From positions 868,001-932,000 of the forward strand of contig NZ_CP066801.1 of the NCBI RefSeq assembly GCF_016598575.1: a stretch of DNA of 64,000 nt. Reading direction: 5' to 3'. This DNA is from Streptomyces sp. HSG2. Its GTDB lineage: Bacteria; Actinomycetota; Actinomycetes; Streptomycetales; Streptomycetaceae. The position numbers were made by a program, and so were the translations under genes. Below, piece by piece: positions 62,133-64,000 of this stretch (its first letter is position 1; each line of letters begins with the position of its first letter). The notes under the pieces are model-generated. The model saw only the letters and a list, made by a program, of their open reading frames with translations, was not told where the DNA came from and searched no databases.

Positions 62133-62888
62133 TCACCCGTCACGCATGAGACGCCTGATCTCCGTTACCAGTACGGTCAGTGCGGCCCGTTCGGGCACCG
62201 TCGTCCCCGGATGCCAGAGATCGACGAGAAGACACGTGCGCGGCCGAATTCCCTCGTTGCGCGCCTCGTGTTCGAAGGAATAGTCGAAGAGGAGGCATTT
62301 CCCTTCCACCCATGATCTGGTTTCACCGGCGACCGTGATACTGCAACCGTCCGGAATGTCGACGGCGAGGTGCAGATTGATGCTGAAGTTCCACAGGTCG
62401 CAATGCGGCGCGATGGTCGCGCCGGGGAGCAGGGTCGAGAAGTGGCATTCCAGAAGCGGACACAGCGTGCCCGTCCTGACGGCGTACTCCTCCAGCACCC
62501 GGTAGGCCGTCGGCGCGACCTCCGCGGCCTCCTCGACCAGCCGCCCGTTCCGGTGCAGGTACAGGGCCCGCCAGTCCGCCTGACGGGTCAGATAGTGCTC
62601 GTACTCCGCGAAGACCTCCGGTCTGTCGGCCCAGGCCCCGTTCAGCTCCTCCTTGATGGCGGGATGGGCCTCCTCGAACGCCGCCACGACCGGGGCGATC
62701 TCCGGGTGCCCGCGGGGGTCGTGCCAGGGGGTCTCGGCGAGCCCCGGAAGAATCCACTTCGCGCCCCGCCGCAGCGGGTGGCGCGGCGACCCTCCCCCGG
62801 GTTCCAGCATCGACTCCACCCGCCGCAGGGACTCCCGGCCGTACTCCTCCCTGATCGCGGCGAAGGCGTCTTCCAACTCGGGTGTCAC
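62133..62888 (-). CDS. Aspartyl/asparaginyl beta-hydroxylase-like dioxygenase
   Basis: A 251-residue Fe(II)/2-oxoglutarate oxygenase of the AspH type (PF05118-like). The core reads TIAPHCDLWNFSINLHLAVDIPDGC near residue 158, with iron-ligand His162, and WVEGKCLLFDYSFEHEARNEG near 195, with the second His208; an Arg near 216 should hold 2-oxoglutarate. The N-terminal half is helical. Such enzymes hydroxylate free or carrier-bound amino acids and peptides. It is not part of the five-enzyme core, so a tailoring step is implied. The GTG has GGGAGGGG upstream. Confidence 0.82.
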   Translation of the reverse strand: MTPELEDAFAAIREEYGRESLRRVESMLEPGGGSPRHPLRRGAKWILPGLAETPWHDPRGHPEIAPVVAAFEEAHPAIKEELNGAWADRPEVFAEYEHYLTRQADWRALYLHRNGRLVEEAAEVAPTAYRVLEEYAVRTGTLCPLLECHFSTLLPGATIAPHCDLWNFSINLHLAVDIPDGCSITVAGETRSWVEGKCLLFDYSFEHEARNEGIRPRTCLLVDLWHPGTTVPERAALTVLVTEIRRLMRDG

Positions 62889-63092
62889 GCGGGCCCCTCC
62901 CTCCCTCGCACCGTCCGGGCCGGCCGGTGTCGTCAGGAGTAGTCGGGCGAGGTCGACGGTCGGTTCCCGGCAAGGCGCCGCTCGCCGCGTTCCGGGGAAG
63001 GTCCCGCACGCCGGTGCGCGATGCTCACGGACGGGACGGAGGGCGGCCTCGCGACGGGCGGGCCCGTCGACCGGCGCGCCCGCACCGACCGC

Positions 63093-63635
63093 CTAGGGCA
63101 CCGGAGTCGTACCGGGTCGGACCACGGTGGCGACCGCCTCCACCCGGCCGCTTCGACTGAACTCCAGGGTGAACGGCACGCGATCACCGGGCCGCCACTC
63201 ACCCGGCGGCACCGGCACCGTCAGATCGACGCCGCTCGGAGACATCACCAGGGTCTCGCCGCCCGACACGGAGACGGAGTCGATCGGCGACCGATAGGCG
63301 GCGTTCCCCGGCGTCATGCGGTGCTGATGGAGTCTCACGGCGCCCGGCGCCTCCGCCGCCGTGACACCGACCAGCGTGTCGGCCGACCCACCCTCGTTGA
63401 CGATCCGGAAGAACGCGGCGGTCTCCGGTACGCCGCCCGACGGCATCAGGACCTTCCCGGCGTCGACGGAGACGCTCGCCGGCGTGCCCGCCAGGCCCGC
63501 CGTCACCCAGGCCGTCAGGCCCGCCAACCCCACCGCGCAGGCGGCGACCGGCACCAGGGCGGCCGACACCACCTCGCGCGGCCTTCTCCCCCCGGAACCG
63601 GCCCGCTCGGACCCCGTCGTCTCCGCGTCGTTCAC
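63093..63635 (-). CDS. PCu(A)C-type copper chaperone
   Basis: A 180-residue protein with one N-terminal membrane segment (VSAALVPVAACAVGLAGLTAWV) and a cupredoxin-like PCuAC domain. Met- and His-rich ligand positions are visible: GKVLMPSGGVPETAAFFRIVNEGG near 60, RLHQHRM near 104 and TLVMSPSGVDL near 130. PCuAC proteins hand Cu(I) to cytochrome oxidase or take part in copper handling outside the membrane. The GTG overlaps the stop of the ATPase gene as GTGA, so the two are coupled. Confidence 0.85.
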   Translation of the reverse strand: MNDAETTGSERAGSGGRRPREVVSAALVPVAACAVGLAGLTAWVTAGLAGTPASVSVDAGKVLMPSGGVPETAAFFRIVNEGGSADTLVGVTAAEAPGAVRLHQHRMTPGNAAYRSPIDSVSVSGGETLVMSPSGVDLTVPVPPGEWRPGDRVPFTLEFSRSGRVEAVATVVRPGTTPVP

Positions 63636-64000
63636 CGGACACCCGCCCTTCCCCGGTCGGCGGCGCCCCGCGCCCGACCTCGTGCCACCGACGGCTGCCA
63701 ACTCCGCAGCCGCAGACTGTTCGCGACCACCAGCACCGAACTCGCCGACATCGCGGCGGCGGCCACCATCGGATTGAGCAGACCGACCATGGCGAGCGGC
63801 AACGTCACGACGTTGTACCCGAACGCCCAGGCCAGATTGGCGCGAATGGTGCTCAGCGCCCGCCGGGACAGACGCACCGCGTCGACCAGGGCCTCGATGT
63901 CCCCGCGGGAGAGCGTGAGATCCGCGGCGCCGATCGCCACGTCGGTGCCGCCGCCCATGGCGATGCCGAGATCGGCCGCGGCGAGCGCGGCGGCGTCGTT
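63632..64000 (-). CDS. Copper-transporting P-type ATPase, C-terminal part only
   Basis: The gene enters from the right edge; 122 codons and the stop are visible. The sequence NDAAALAAADLGIAMGGGTDVAIGAADLTLSRGDIEALVDAVRLSRRAL is the end of the P-domain, followed by IRANLAWAFGYNVVTLPLAMVGLLNPMVAAAAMSASSVLVVANSLRLR, the last two membrane helices with the Tyr-Asn and Met-Ser-Ser residues typical of CopA-type copper pumps. It probably exports Cu(I). It lies directly upstream of the PCuAC gene. Confidence 0.9.
   Translation of the reverse strand, partial: NDAAALAAADLGIAMGGGTDVAIGAADLTLSRGDIEALVDAVRLSRRALSTIRANLAWAFGYNVVTLPLAMVGLLNPMVAAAAMSASSVLVVANSLRLRSWQPSVARGRARGAADRGRAGVR

Noticed and set aside
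62889..63092. CsoR- or Zur-type operator before the AspH-like gene
   Set aside because: No convincing palindrome of either type could be seen by eye; a matrix scan is needed.

Overview
The window is high-GC actinobacterial DNA that looks like a Streptomyces. Support for this includes GTG and TTG starts, GTGA/ATGA stop-start overlaps, DtxR/DmdR-type iron boxes, DUF397, DUF6099-like and DUF7144 families, a SepF paralogue, a four-cysteine SoxR and an NsrR/HmpA pair. No rRNA, tRNA or CRISPR array was seen.

Region 1 (1-20739) is most of a catechol siderophore locus of the griseobactin type. dhbA-C-E-B and the first codons of a separate aryl carrier protein (cut by the left edge) make and activate 2,3-dihydroxybenzoate. 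A C-A-T-C-A-T-TE synthetase with MbtH partner has binding pockets that read by eye as a basic residue (Arg expected) and Thr. An MFS exporter, a fused double FecCD permease, a lipoprotein receptor, an ATPase, an esterase and an M20 amidohydrolase cover export, uptake and iron release. Four iron boxes sit at its promoters, and two of them end at the start codon of the gene they control.

Region 2 (20740-49408) is mostly housekeeping and accessory. It opens with a gene-poor stretch holding small hydrophobic peptides and a degenerate DUF397 gene. Then come LtrA, SoxR, PPK2, a SpoIIE-type phosphatase, a sulfotransferase whose last codons are an IS200/IS605-like end, an RsbW-like ATPase, arcA-arcB, a SepF paralogue, a coupled ClC/K+ channel pair, a cobalamin riboswitch with cbiMNQO, an alanine symporter, a PucR-type regulator, catalase, and hmpA-nsrR with two NsrR-like operators.

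Region 3 (49533-62888) is the most notable part: an isonitrile lipopeptide cluster of the sco/sfa type, all on the minus strand. It holds ScoE-like non-heme iron isonitrile synthase, FcoT/ScoD-like enzyme, acyl-ACP ligase, ACP, and a C-A-T-reductase NRPS with a Lys-like code. The same run encodes an MFS exporter, an AspH-type hydroxylase not in the core pathway, and a complete FecBCD-type importer. No iron box was seen near it. Beside it (63093-64000) are a PCuAC copper chaperone and the end of a copper P-type ATPase. The most economical reading is a diisonitrile chalkophore system: synthesis, export and re-import of a copper-binding metallophore beside copper-handling genes. The window thus carries two metallophore systems, one iron-controlled and one probably for copper.
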